Assembly (NCBI RefSeq): GCF_014196595.1
Contig: NZ_JACIEA010000001.1
Span: forward strand, 1,234,546 to 1,298,545
Length of the DNA stretch: 64,000 bases
Origin: Sphingorhabdus rigui
Lineage (GTDB): Bacteria; Pseudomonadota; Alphaproteobacteria; Sphingomonadales; Sphingomonadaceae
Reading direction: 5' to 3'
Shown here: positions 54,051 to 61,570 of the stretch, piece by piece
Layout of the letters: every line of letters starts with the position of its first letter
Position numbering within the stretch: position 1 is the first letter of the stretch
Translations under genes and position numbers: made by a program
Notes under the pieces: generated by a model
Seen by the model: the letters and a program-made list of their open reading frames with translations, nothing else
The model's database searches: none
What the model was told of the DNA's origin: nothing

Positions 54051-54080
54051 TTTTACGAAAGCTTGCCCTTTTGGGTATTT

Positions 54081-54108
54081 AAAGGGAGGGGCAACCCTCC
54101 CTTTTTTT
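54081..54108 (+). terminator. Rho-independent terminator of the peroxiredoxin gene
   Basis: The arms AAAGGGAGGG and CCCTCCCTTT pair perfectly over 10 bp around GCAA and run into a T-tract (to 54108). It starts 30 bp after the stop of the peroxiredoxin gene and separates it from amn. Confidence 0.95.
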
Positions 54109-54143
54109 GTTGCGAAAATTGGAAAATTCGGTGATGTGTGTCC

Positions 54144-55589
54144 ATGCCTAGTGAACACGCTCAAAACATCATTAATCAACTCGTTACCGAATATGACGCC
54201 TCGGTAAAACGCTTGCAAATTGCACTCGCCCATTATTTGAAGGACCGAACACCGCCTTCATCCGACCAACGCGCCAACAATGATTTCTGTTACCCCGAAT
54301 TGGTCATAACCTACGCCGGTAAGCAGCGCGAGACGCAGTCCAACCTTGCATTTGGCAAGCTTGAAAAAGTCGGAACATTCCGGACCACAGTTACCAAGCC
54401 AGATTTGTTTGCAGAATATATCGGCGAGCAGCTCGATCTGCTGATGGAACAATATGAGCTGGAGATTTCCGTTGGCCGCAGCAAACAGGAAATTCCCTTC
54501 CCTTATGTTCTCGACGGGTCGGCCGATTTGGAACTGGGCACGGTTAGCCCTAACGAGCTCGCACGCCATTTCCCCACGACCGAGCTTGCCGACATTGGCG
54601 ATGAAATCGCCGACGGACTACTTCGGATCAAGGGCAATGCCAGCGCCCCGCTTGCGTTGTTTGACGGCCTGCGCACAGATTTCTCGCTTGCGCGCCTGCG
54701 CCATTATACCGGCGCGCCAGCCGAGGATGTGCAACATTACATCCTGTTTACGAACTACCACCGGTACGTGGATGAGTTTGTCAGTTGGGCATGCACGCAA
54801 GTTGGCAATGGCCGCTACACCGCCTTGTCGGGTGCTGGCGGTCTGTATGTCGACAAACCTACGGACAACGCGGCGCAGCTGGTTGCCGACAGCACTTGGC
54901 GGCGGCACCAGATGCCTGCCTACCATCTTATCGCGCCGGACAGGTCGGGTATTACCCTTGTTAACATCGGCGTTGGGCCTTCCAATGCCAAGACCATCTG
55001 CGACCATTTGGCGGTGCTACGCCCCGAAGCATGGTTGATGATTGGCCATTGCGGCGGCCTTCGTGAAACGCAGCGGATTGGGGATTATGTCCTGGCGCAT
55101 GCCTATCTGCGTGACGACCATATCTTGGATGACGTACTGCCACCCGAAATTCCAATTCCGCCAATCGCCGAAGTGCAGCAGGCACTGGCAAGTGCAGCAG
55201 AGCATGTTTCGGGGACCAGCGGTGCCAATCTGAAACGGCGCATGCGCACGGGCACAGTTGTCACGACCGACGACCGCAATTGGGAGTTGCGTTATTCGGC
55301 ATCCGCCCTGCGCTTTTCGCAAAGCCGTGCGATTGCCATCGACATGGAGTCCGCGACCATCGCAGCCCAAGGATACCGCTTCCGCGTGCCCTATGGTACA
55401 TTGCTATGCGTGTCTGACAAGCCGCTGCACGGCGAAATCAAGCTGCCGGGGCAAGCCAACCGTTTCTATGAAGAGGCTATCGCCGCCCATTTGCAAATCG
55501 GCATCCAGACATGCGAGCTGCTTCGGGAGGCGGGAAATAGCCTGCACAGTCGCAAACTTCGCGCCTTTAACGAACCGCCCTTCAGATAG
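54144..55589 (+). CDS. amn: AMP nucleosidase
   Basis: A protein of 481 residues, matching the family's size. The N-terminal 170 residues are the AMP nucleosidase-specific regulatory domain (RFHPTTEL-type region here as RHFPTTELADIGDEIADG); the C-terminal half is a nucleoside-phosphorylase fold with MIGHCGGLRETQRIGDYVLA and the substrate-contact AIDMESATIAAQGYRFRVPYGTLLCVSD (the key part is AIDMESATIAAQG). It splits AMP into adenine and ribose 5-phosphate, controlling adenylate pools. The ATG at 54144 is preferred over a GTG two codons earlier; no strong Shine-Dalgarno is present. Confidence 0.93.
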   Translation: MPSEHAQNIINQLVTEYDASVKRLQIALAHYLKDRTPPSSDQRANNDFCYPELVITYAGKQRETQSNLAFGKLEKVGTFRTTVTKPDLFAEYIGEQLDLLMEQYELEISVGRSKQEIPFPYVLDGSADLELGTVSPNELARHFPTTELADIGDEIADGLLRIKGNASAPLALFDGLRTDFSLARLRHYTGAPAEDVQHYILFTNYHRYVDEFVSWACTQVGNGRYTALSGAGGLYVDKPTDNAAQLVADSTWRRHQMPAYHLIAPDRSGITLVNIGVGPSNAKTICDHLAVLRPEAWLMIGHCGGLRETQRIGDYVLAHAYLRDDHILDDVLPPEIPIPPIAEVQQALASAAEHVSGTSGANLKRRMRTGTVVTTDDRNWELRYSASALRFSQSRAIAIDMESATIAAQGYRFRVPYGTLLCVSDKPLHGEIKLPGQANRFYEEAIAAHLQIGIQTCELLREAGNSLHSRKLRAFNEPPFR

Positions 55590-55651
55590 GGTCAGGAACG
55601 AAAACTCAAGCCAATGATTATCCCTAAAGCATAACCAAGGAGGTACGGCCC

Positions 55652-56128
55652 ATGCCGAAGAAACCCGAAAACACCGGACCGCTCAACAAGCTGCTAAATA
55701 CATTCCGCGCATTCGCCGACGGCTTAACTGGCGGCGCACGTTCGGTCGCGCAATCCGCGTCGACGACGGCAAAATCTGCTGTCGATCAAGCGTCCACCGC
55801 AGCTGCGACGGCTGGATCCGTAATCAAAGAAAACCCCGGCAAGACCGCTGCTGTTGCAGGCGCAGTTATCGCAACTGCCGCAGCCGCCGTCGCTGGCAAA
55901 AAGGTTTATGATCGCAAAACGGGTGGAGCAAAGGCACCGGCCAAGAAGCCAGCTGCCAAGAAGCCAGCTGCCAAAAAGCCCGTTGCTAAAAAAGCTGCGG
56001 TAACCAAGCCCGCACCGAAGGCTGCTGCGAAACCGGTGGCAGCAAAGGCACCGAAGCCAACTGCGGCCGCAAAGCCTGCACCAAAAAAGGCGGCACCGGT
56101 TAAGACGCCACCTAAGACTGCAGCTTAA
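55652..56128 (+). CDS. Membrane protein with histone H1-like KAP-rich C-terminal tail
   Basis: A protein of 158 residues in three parts: a polar amphipathic N-terminus (1-65), a hydrophobic segment (TAAVAGAVIATAAAAVAG, about 69-87), and a tail of 70 residues made nearly only of Lys, Ala, Pro with a few Thr/Val. The tail resembles AlgP/histone H1 C-termini and is partly encoded by 15-bp tandem repeats. Nucleic-acid binding at the membrane is inference. AAGGAGG lies before the ATG, a near-perfect Shine-Dalgarno, suggesting high expression. It is compositionally a mirror of the protein at 5613, whose KAP tail is N-terminal. No enzyme function is expected. Confidence 0.65.
   Translation: MPKKPENTGPLNKLLNTFRAFADGLTGGARSVAQSASTTAKSAVDQASTAAATAGSVIKENPGKTAAVAGAVIATAAAAVAGKKVYDRKTGGAKAPAKKPAAKKPAAKKPVAKKAAVTKPAPKAAAKPVAAKAPKPTAAAKPAPKKAAPVKTPPKTAA
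55940..55999 (+). repeat. 15-bp tandem repeat in the KAP tail
   Basis: Four consecutive 15-bp units start at 55940, 55955, 55970 and 55985. The first two are identical (GCCAAGAAGCCAGCT), the third and fourth diverge at several positions. Each encodes a 5-residue Ala-Lys-Lys-Pro/Ala-type unit, so length variation between strains would stay in frame. Confidence 0.8.
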
Positions 56129-56141
56129 TCAAAAACAAAAT

Positions 56142-56165
56142 GGCCCCGCCTTTAACGGCGGGGCC
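56142..56165. terminator. Bidirectional terminator between convergent genes
   Basis: The arms GGCCCCGCC and GGCGGGGCC form a perfect 9-bp stem around TTTAAC. T-rich sequence follows on both strands (TATTTTGG on plus; ATTTTGTTTTTG on minus), so it can end both the KAP-tail gene (stop 56128) and the M2 peptidase gene (stop 56174). Confidence 0.9.
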
Positions 56166-56173
56166 TATTTTGG

Positions 56174-58048
56174 TTACCAGCCCTTTTTCGCGCCCTTATT
56201 CTGCGCCTTGAGCCATTTCATGAGTGGGGCGAAATATTCCAACATTGGCTTGCCCGACATTTCGCGCGTTCCCGTGAATGCTTGCAACGCATCCGGCCAA
56301 GGCTTTGATGCCCCCATTTCCAGCATCGCATTCAATCGCGTGCCGACTTCTTTATTCCCATAGAATGAGCAACGATGAAGCGGGCCCTTCCAGCCCGAGA
56401 TATCGCAGGCCGCCTTATAGAATTGGAACTGCAAAATCCGCGCGAGGAAGTAGCGGGTATATGGCGTGTTACCGGGAATATGATATTTCGCGCCGGCGTC
56501 AAAACGATCCGCTGGGCGCTCGACCGGCGGGACAATGCCCTGATACTGCAAACGCAAGTCGGTCCAGCCCTTGTTGTAATTGGCTGGTGTGATGGAGCCG
56601 TTGAAGACGCCCCAGCGCCATTTGTCGATCAGCAATCCAAATGGCAGGAACGCAACCTTATCCATGGCTTGGCGCAGCAATAGTCCATTGTCCTTATCCG
56701 CTCCGGGAACCTTGCTGGCATCCAACAGGCCAATTTGCACCAGATAATTCGGCGTAATGGACAAAGCGACGGCATCGCCAATCGCTTCATGGAAACCATC
56801 ATTTGCGCCATTCAAATATAAATATGACTGCTTGTTATATGCACGCTGGTAATAATTATGCCCAAGTTCGTGGTGGATGGTCACGAAGTCATCGGATTTC
56901 ACCTTGATGCACATCTTGATGCGCAGATCGTCGACATTATCGATATCCCACGCAGAGGCATGGCAGACAACTTCGCGGTCGGCGGGTTTGATAAATTGCG
57001 CGCGATCCCAAAATGTCTTGGGCAATGGGGCAAAGCCAAGCGACGAGAAAAAGCCTTCGCCGACCTTGACCATATCTTTTTCCGCCTTGCCGCGATTGGC
57101 GCTGAAATCGCCGGCTTCGGTTTGCTTGTACCCCTTGGCAACCAGCAACGCGCCAATATCATATCCGATATCGCCAGCCCCCGGAGGCGCGACGACGTCA
57201 TAAATATTGCCCCATTCCTGTGCCCACATATTGCCCAACAGATCGGCGCGAATGGGTCCTGTCTTGGATTGGACCGCATCGCCATATTTCTTGTTTAGCT
57301 GGGTGCGGACATAAGTGTGCAATTCATCATAAAGCGGCTTAACCTCAAGCCACAATTTGTCCGTAAGCTTGGCAAAGTCATCTGCCGGCATATCATAGCC
57401 CGAACGCCACATCGCGCCGACATCTGCATAGCCCAGCTCGGTCGCGCCTTGATTGGCGATTTCAACCATCCGGGCATAATCCTTGCCCATTGGCGCGCCG
57501 ACATTGTCATGCCAGCTCACCCACATTTCTTTCAGTTCTTCGGGGTTGCGGCTTGATCCCATCGCAGCCTCAATATCGGAACCGTTGATTTCCTTGCCGT
57601 TAAGCGTGCCTCGGCCTTTGCCATAAGCGGACTGCAGTTTCGTGGTGATGGTGGCAAGTTCAGCCGCTGCACCCGCTGTCGTTGGCGCGGGCAGCACGAT
57701 TCCGCCGCGTAAGATATCAAGCTTGCGCTTGGTGTCATATGACAAGCCAGGAAGCGCCTGATACTTCGCCGCGTCCAAAGCGTACCGGACCGATTTTTCG
57801 GTGCCAATCTCGCCATAGCGTGCCGCAAGTGCATCGGTGTCGTCGGTAATATGGGTTGAGTTGATCCATGCAACGCGCCCAGCCTCAATCGAAAAATCAA
57901 ACAGGTCCTTTTCCGCAGCCGCGACGAAGGCATCTGCCTCAGCCACGGTCGGCGCAGATGACGCGGCAGAGGAATCCTGCGCCATGGCGACGGTCGGAAG
58001 GGAAAGTGAGGCAAATGCCAGCGCGGCGATTGATACAAGATTTTTCAT
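56174..58048 (-). CDS. Secreted peptidase family M2 (ACE-like dipeptidyl carboxypeptidase)
   Basis: A protein of 624 residues with a signal peptide (MKNLVSIAALAFASLSLP then AMAQ). The zinc motif HELGH is at residues 393-397 in IHHELGHNYYQRAY, and the third ligand Glu follows in DGFHEAIGDAVAL, the spacing of angiotensin-converting-enzyme-like M2 peptidases. These release dipeptides from the C-terminus of peptides; in bacteria they probably act in the periplasm on nutrient peptides. The ATG at 58048 gives the signal peptide its usual length; the upstream 15 codons are not needed. It is ended by the shared hairpin at 56142. Confidence 0.92.
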   Translation of the reverse strand: MKNLVSIAALAFASLSLPTVAMAQDSSAASSAPTVAEADAFVAAAEKDLFDFSIEAGRVAWINSTHITDDTDALAARYGEIGTEKSVRYALDAAKYQALPGLSYDTKRKLDILRGGIVLPAPTTAGAAAELATITTKLQSAYGKGRGTLNGKEINGSDIEAAMGSSRNPEELKEMWVSWHDNVGAPMGKDYARMVEIANQGATELGYADVGAMWRSGYDMPADDFAKLTDKLWLEVKPLYDELHTYVRTQLNKKYGDAVQSKTGPIRADLLGNMWAQEWGNIYDVVAPPGAGDIGYDIGALLVAKGYKQTEAGDFSANRGKAEKDMVKVGEGFFSSLGFAPLPKTFWDRAQFIKPADREVVCHASAWDIDNVDDLRIKMCIKVKSDDFVTIHHELGHNYYQRAYNKQSYLYLNGANDGFHEAIGDAVALSITPNYLVQIGLLDASKVPGADKDNGLLLRQAMDKVAFLPFGLLIDKWRWGVFNGSITPANYNKGWTDLRLQYQGIVPPVERPADRFDAGAKYHIPGNTPYTRYFLARILQFQFYKAACDISGWKGPLHRCSFYGNKEVGTRLNAMLEMGASKPWPDALQAFTGTREMSGKPMLEYFAPLMKWLKAQNKGAKKGW

Positions 58049-58102
58049 GAAGGGTTCCCGGAAAACAATATGTTCCGATGGTGAAACTTTCATGTGGCGG
58101 CG

Positions 58103-58630
58103 TCAACCCGCCCGGCGCGTTGTTCGTCGAATGTATAACGCCGTCAGCAGACCAAAAAACGTAACGAGAAATGCGATCGTTTTAACCGGCTGCGCAGTGG
58201 CTGCGACCCCGGCCAACAGGTCGCTGCCTTTCAGCATCATTATTTGAACACATTGGCATAATGTTTCGATGGCGTCAGCCGCGCCGCCAATAATAGCTGT
58301 CACGGCGATGGTCCAACCAAGCCGCCGCAAAGCAGGCTTTGATGATTGGGAAAATAAACGCCCGCCGCAATAGGCACCGAACGCATAAATCGCGATGTAG
58401 ACCAGGTCGATGGCCATGCCGAATCTCGCAAGATTCAAAACTCCGGCTGCTTGCCATGCCCCCTGGATAGCATCCACCCGCAAGGCCGTACCTGCGGTTT
58501 GATGGTCCCGCATGCCGAATGGTGAAATCTCATTTGAAAATGCCGGATTCATGGCGATCATCAGGGCAAGCAGCAACAGACCACTCAACCAAAATCGCCA
58601 AAAGCGACGCTCCAATTTACCTTCAGCCAT
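58103..58630 (-). CDS. Integral membrane protein of unknown function
   Basis: A protein of 175 residues with about four hydrophobic helices (at about 12-28, 66-86, 100-120 and 140-160 after the polar loop around the DHQTAGTALR segment). I recognise no family. The ATG at 58630 overlaps the stop of the upstream GNAT gene by 8 bp; the frame is open 14 codons further but that part lies inside the GNAT gene. It is the last of three overlapping genes (hydrolase, GNAT, this), so a shared transcript is likely. Confidence 0.6.
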   Translation of the reverse strand: MAEGKLERRFWRFWLSGLLLLALMIAMNPAFSNEISPFGMRDHQTAGTALRVDAIQGAWQAAGVLNLARFGMAIDLVYIAIYAFGAYCGGRLFSQSSKPALRRLGWTIAVTAIIGGAADAIETLCQCVQIMMLKGSDLLAGVAATAQPVKTIAFLVTFFGLLTALYIRRTTRRAG

Positions 58631-59201
58631 TGTGCTTCGATTCCAACAGCATGTCCGCCGCTTTGGCATCATTCAGGTTCATTCGGTAAATGACATGCGG
58701 CACTGGCGGCACGCCGTTAATCGCTTCGGGCACATATTCACCATCCAAGCGTGCGCCGATTTTCTCAATGGCGCGGCGCGAGCGCACATTTGTTGCGCCA
58801 ATATTGAACCGAACGCTGTCAAAAAATTGGAAAGCGTGGAAAAGCATGAGCGCCTTCATCTCGCGATTATAGGCTCCACCCCAATATGTGCGCGCAAGAA
58901 AGCTCCAGCCAATTTCAATCTCATTGCGGTCAGGTACGTAATGGCCATATCGGCTACCACCAATGATGCGGGTCGTCGCACGGTCGATAACCGCCAAGGC
59001 TCCGCGTGATGCCATCGCCCCCGCAAAATATTCACGAAACACGGGTTCTTTATACCGATCCCATGCCGGGTGTACTTCCCACAGCAACGGGTCAGAAGCC
59101 ACCGCATACATTGCGTCCCAATCACTTTCGGTCAATGGGCGCAGCAATAGGTTATCGCCAACCAATGTTGGTTGCAAATCGGCGTGGTCGGGCATCACCA
59201 T
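58623..59201 (-). CDS. GNAT family N-acetyltransferase
   Basis: A protein of 192 residues of the RimJ/RimL-like GNAT group. The N-terminus has NLLLRPLTESDWDAMYAVASDP, the acetyl-CoA-facing strand is EIEIGWSFLARTYWGGAYN, and NVRSRRAIEKIGARLDGEY is the conserved final motif. It probably acetylates a small molecule or protein N-terminus; the substrate is unknown. The start is at ATG 59201 or at ATG 59195, the latter overlapping the hydrolase stop as TGATG; I cannot decide. Confidence 0.87.
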   Translation of the reverse strand: MVMPDHADLQPTLVGDNLLLRPLTESDWDAMYAVASDPLLWEVHPAWDRYKEPVFREYFAGAMASRGALAVIDRATTRIIGGSRYGHYVPDRNEIEIGWSFLARTYWGGAYNREMKALMLFHAFQFFDSVRFNIGATNVRSRRAIEKIGARLDGEYVPEAINGVPPVPHVIYRMNLNDAKAADMLLESKHNG

Positions 59202-59950
59202 GTCGTCGTCAGCGCCGCTACAAACGCCTGACCCAGCTCAGGCTTGGTGACGGCACTCATGTGATTGCCGGGGACGGAGAACAGCTTTCCGTGGCGCAGG
59301 AGCGCAGCAAGAGCTGCGGCAGACCCGTTGTCATCATCTTGCTCGCCACACACTATGCCCACCGGCAAGTCCCAACTGGCAATCTCGGCTTCGCTAGTGT
59401 CGACAAACGTCTCCAATATATTGCGCAACGCCACTGGGTCGCCGCCCGTTGTCTTCAAAAATGCCTCGGCCATCCAAGCTGCCGTCCCTTTTTCATGGTG
59501 CCCCAGATTGTCGAAGACTTCACGAAAATGCGCGCCGCGATTTCCGGTTTGCGTCAGCCCTTGCAGACCCATTCCGGAAATGATTGCCTTCCCGGGCTGC
59601 GCGCCGCGCGCCAACATCCGCGCTACCGTTCGCCCGCCCAATGAATAACCGCCAAGGTCATAATCTTCGATCCCCAAATGCGCGAGCAATGCGAATTGGT
59701 CATCGGCCAATATGTCGGGCGGGTAACAGCTTGGCGCATGCGGCTTACCGCTGAGGCCATGGGCACGCAGGTCGGGCATGATGACGCGATACCCTGCGTC
59801 CGCCAAAGCCGCCGCATGGCCGTATTTGATCCAATTGGTGTCAGCCTCGGACATGAAACCATGGATGAGAAGTAAGGGGCGCCCCTGCCCCGTTTCACGC
59901 CAGGCGATTTCGGTGCCGTCGGTTGTTTCGAAACTGTTGGATGCAATCAT
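59195..59950 (-). CDS. Alpha/beta hydrolase
   Basis: A protein of 251 residues. The oxyanion segment is LLLIHGFMSEADTNW, the nucleophile elbow GYSLGGRTV (Ser), and the C-terminal catalytic His is in VPGNHMSAV, so the triad seems complete. Substrate unknown. The ATG at 59950 matches where the family domain begins and leaves 131 bp to the divergent marR start; an ATG at 60028 would add 26 residues. It heads a three-gene overlapping run. Control by the MarR protein across the divergent promoter is possible. Confidence 0.85.
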   Translation of the reverse strand: MIASNSFETTDGTEIAWRETGQGRPLLLIHGFMSEADTNWIKYGHAAALADAGYRVIMPDLRAHGLSGKPHAPSCYPPDILADDQFALLAHLGIEDYDLGGYSLGGRTVARMLARGAQPGKAIISGMGLQGLTQTGNRGAHFREVFDNLGHHEKGTAAWMAEAFLKTTGGDPVALRNILETFVDTSEAEIASWDLPVGIVCGEQDDDNGSAAALAALLRHGKLFSVPGNHMSAVTKPELGQAFVAALTTTW

Positions 59951-60055
59951 ATATTTGGGTCGTTCTTCTGTCGTCAGCGGATGTCTCTGGTTTGGCACGC
60001 GTAGATTGATCCGGAAAGTGTTTTCCATATTTTTGTGCGTCGCACCCAAAAATTA

Positions 60056-60084
60056 TTGCACATAATAAGCATAGCTATTATATG
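60056..60084 (+). promoter_or_regulatory. Candidate marR promoter with overlapping palindromic operator
   Basis: A -35 box TTGCAC (60056-60061) and a -10 box TATATG (60079-60084) are 17 bp apart. The spacer holds an imperfect palindrome at 60062-60081 with arms ATAATA and TATTAT, the size MarR dimers bind, so autorepression is likely. The predicted transcription start falls at or near 60091, an in-frame ATG of marR, which would give a leaderless message. All of this is inference from spacing. Confidence 0.45.
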
Positions 60085-60531
60085 GACAACATGAGCGATG
60101 ATTTAGGCTTTCTATTGGGTGATGCGGCGCGTTTGCTGCGGCGTTCTTTCGATGAGCGTGCCCGCGCCGTTGGCGTGACACGGCCACAATGGCGGGTGCT
60201 GGCGCTGCTGAAGCGCTTCGACGGAAGTGCGCAGGTTACGATGGCCGATATGCTTGACGTCGAACCGATCACGCTCGGAAGAATGGTGGATCGCCTTCAG
60301 GATGCGGGGCTCGTCGAACGCCGTGCGGACCCAAATGACCGCCGCACGTGGCGGCTGCACTTGACGGCAGAAGGCGAACAAAAAATTGAAGCTCTGCGGC
60401 CGACCGCACTTGCATTGTTTGACGATGCTTTGGCGGGCTTGGACGCAACGCAACGAACAGAATTGGAAGCAATGTTGAACGTCATTCGTGCCAACTTAAC
60501 CCGTAAACCGCATGAGGTGTCGAATGGCTGA
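60082..60531 (+). CDS. MarR family transcriptional regulator
   Basis: A protein of 149 residues (146 if the ATG at 60091 is used). The winged helix is visible: VTRPQWRVLALL, the recognition helix region VTMADMLDVEPITLGRMVDRLQDAGLVERR and the wing DPNDRRTWRLHLT. It is the first gene of marR-emrA-emrB and probably represses the operon until a toxic aromatic ligand binds. It overlaps the next gene by 8 bp. No Shine-Dalgarno is present before either start. Confidence 0.92.
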   Translation: MDNMSDDLGFLLGDAARLLRRSFDERARAVGVTRPQWRVLALLKRFDGSAQVTMADMLDVEPITLGRMVDRLQDAGLVERRADPNDRRTWRLHLTAEGEQKIEALRPTALALFDDALAGLDATQRTELEAMLNVIRANLTRKPHEVSNG

Positions 60532-61570
60532 GGCTGACCCAAAAATTGATGCTGGGACAACGGCCAAGACAAAGTCGCGACGCTTTGGCCGATTGGCGTT
60601 AATGGTTTCGGTTCCTTTGGTGCTCGTTGGCGGAGCAACCGCCTATTACATTGCCAACGACCATTATGTGTCGACCGACAATGCCTATGTCCAGCAAGAC
60701 AAGGTGTCCATTTCAGCTGAGGTTGGCGGACGCATCATCGATGTTGCTGTCCATGAAAATGATGTGGTGAAAGAAGGCGATCTGTTGTTCCGGATTGATC
60801 CTGAGCCGTATCGTATCGCCATCGAGCAAGCCGACGCCGCCATTGCCGCAGCGCAGGTTCGGGTTTCGTCGCTTCAAACGGAATATCAGAACACGAATGT
60901 TGGCATTGACAGCGCACGTGAAGATGTCGCTTTTTATGAAAAAGAATATCAGCGGCAATCCTCTTTGATGCAGGCTGGCTTCACCACCCGCGCTAGGTTG
61001 CAGGCCGCAGAACATGCCTTGTCCGACGCAAGGAGCCGCGTGGCCTCAGCGCTAGCCGACGCAACCAAGGCACGCGCCGCACTTGCCACAGGATCGGCGG
61101 CACCGGGAATAAACCCCGCAATTAAGGCTGGCCAAGCCCAACGCGAACAGGCCCTGCTGAACCTTTCGCGCACCGAAGTGCGCGCACCTATCGCAGGCGT
61201 CGTAAGTCAGGCCGATCGTTTGCAGCCTGGCCAAATGATGGTGCAGGGATTGCCCGGTGTGACGATTGTCGCCAGCAACAAAAGCTGGATTGAAGCCAAT
61301 TTCAAGGAAACCGATCTTGCGCATATGCGCGTTGGCCAACCTGCAGAGATAAGCTTCGACGCCTATCCCGACCTAAAGGTCCGCGGTAAGGTAGCAAGCA
61401 TTGGCGCTGGCACGGGGTCCGAATTTTCTGTCCTTCCGGCGCAAAATGCCAATGGCAATTGGGTCAAGGTAACGCAGCGCGTCCCTGTACGGATATCGAT
61501 TACCGACAAGCCGAAGCGTGCAATGATTGCAGGATTGTCGGCCCATGTCCGCATCGACACCGACAAGTAA
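60524..61570 (+). CDS. emrA: EmrA/HlyD-like membrane fusion protein
   Basis: A protein of 348 residues. A short cytoplasmic N-terminus and one membrane helix (about 25-43) precede the lipoyl-like half motif STDNAYVQQDKVSISAEVGGRI, a coiled-coil hairpin (about 100-200), the second lipoyl half EVRAPIAGVVSQ and a beta-barrel domain. It links the inner-membrane EmrB transporter to an outer-membrane channel not encoded here. GAGG precedes the ATG at 60524, which overlaps the marR stop. Confidence 0.93.
   Translation: MAEADPKIDAGTTAKTKSRRFGRLALMVSVPLVLVGGATAYYIANDHYVSTDNAYVQQDKVSISAEVGGRIIDVAVHENDVVKEGDLLFRIDPEPYRIAIEQADAAIAAAQVRVSSLQTEYQNTNVGIDSAREDVAFYEKEYQRQSSLMQAGFTTRARLQAAEHALSDARSRVASALADATKARAALATGSAAPGINPAIKAGQAQREQALLNLSRTEVRAPIAGVVSQADRLQPGQMMVQGLPGVTIVASNKSWIEANFKETDLAHMRVGQPAEISFDAYPDLKVRGKVASIGAGTGSEFSVLPAQNANGNWVKVTQRVPVRISITDKPKRAMIAGLSAHVRIDTDK

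Noticed and set aside
55940-55999. Tandem repeats as a possible CRISPR
   Set aside because: The 15-bp units are contiguous without spacers, in frame and encode Lys/Ala/Pro repeats.
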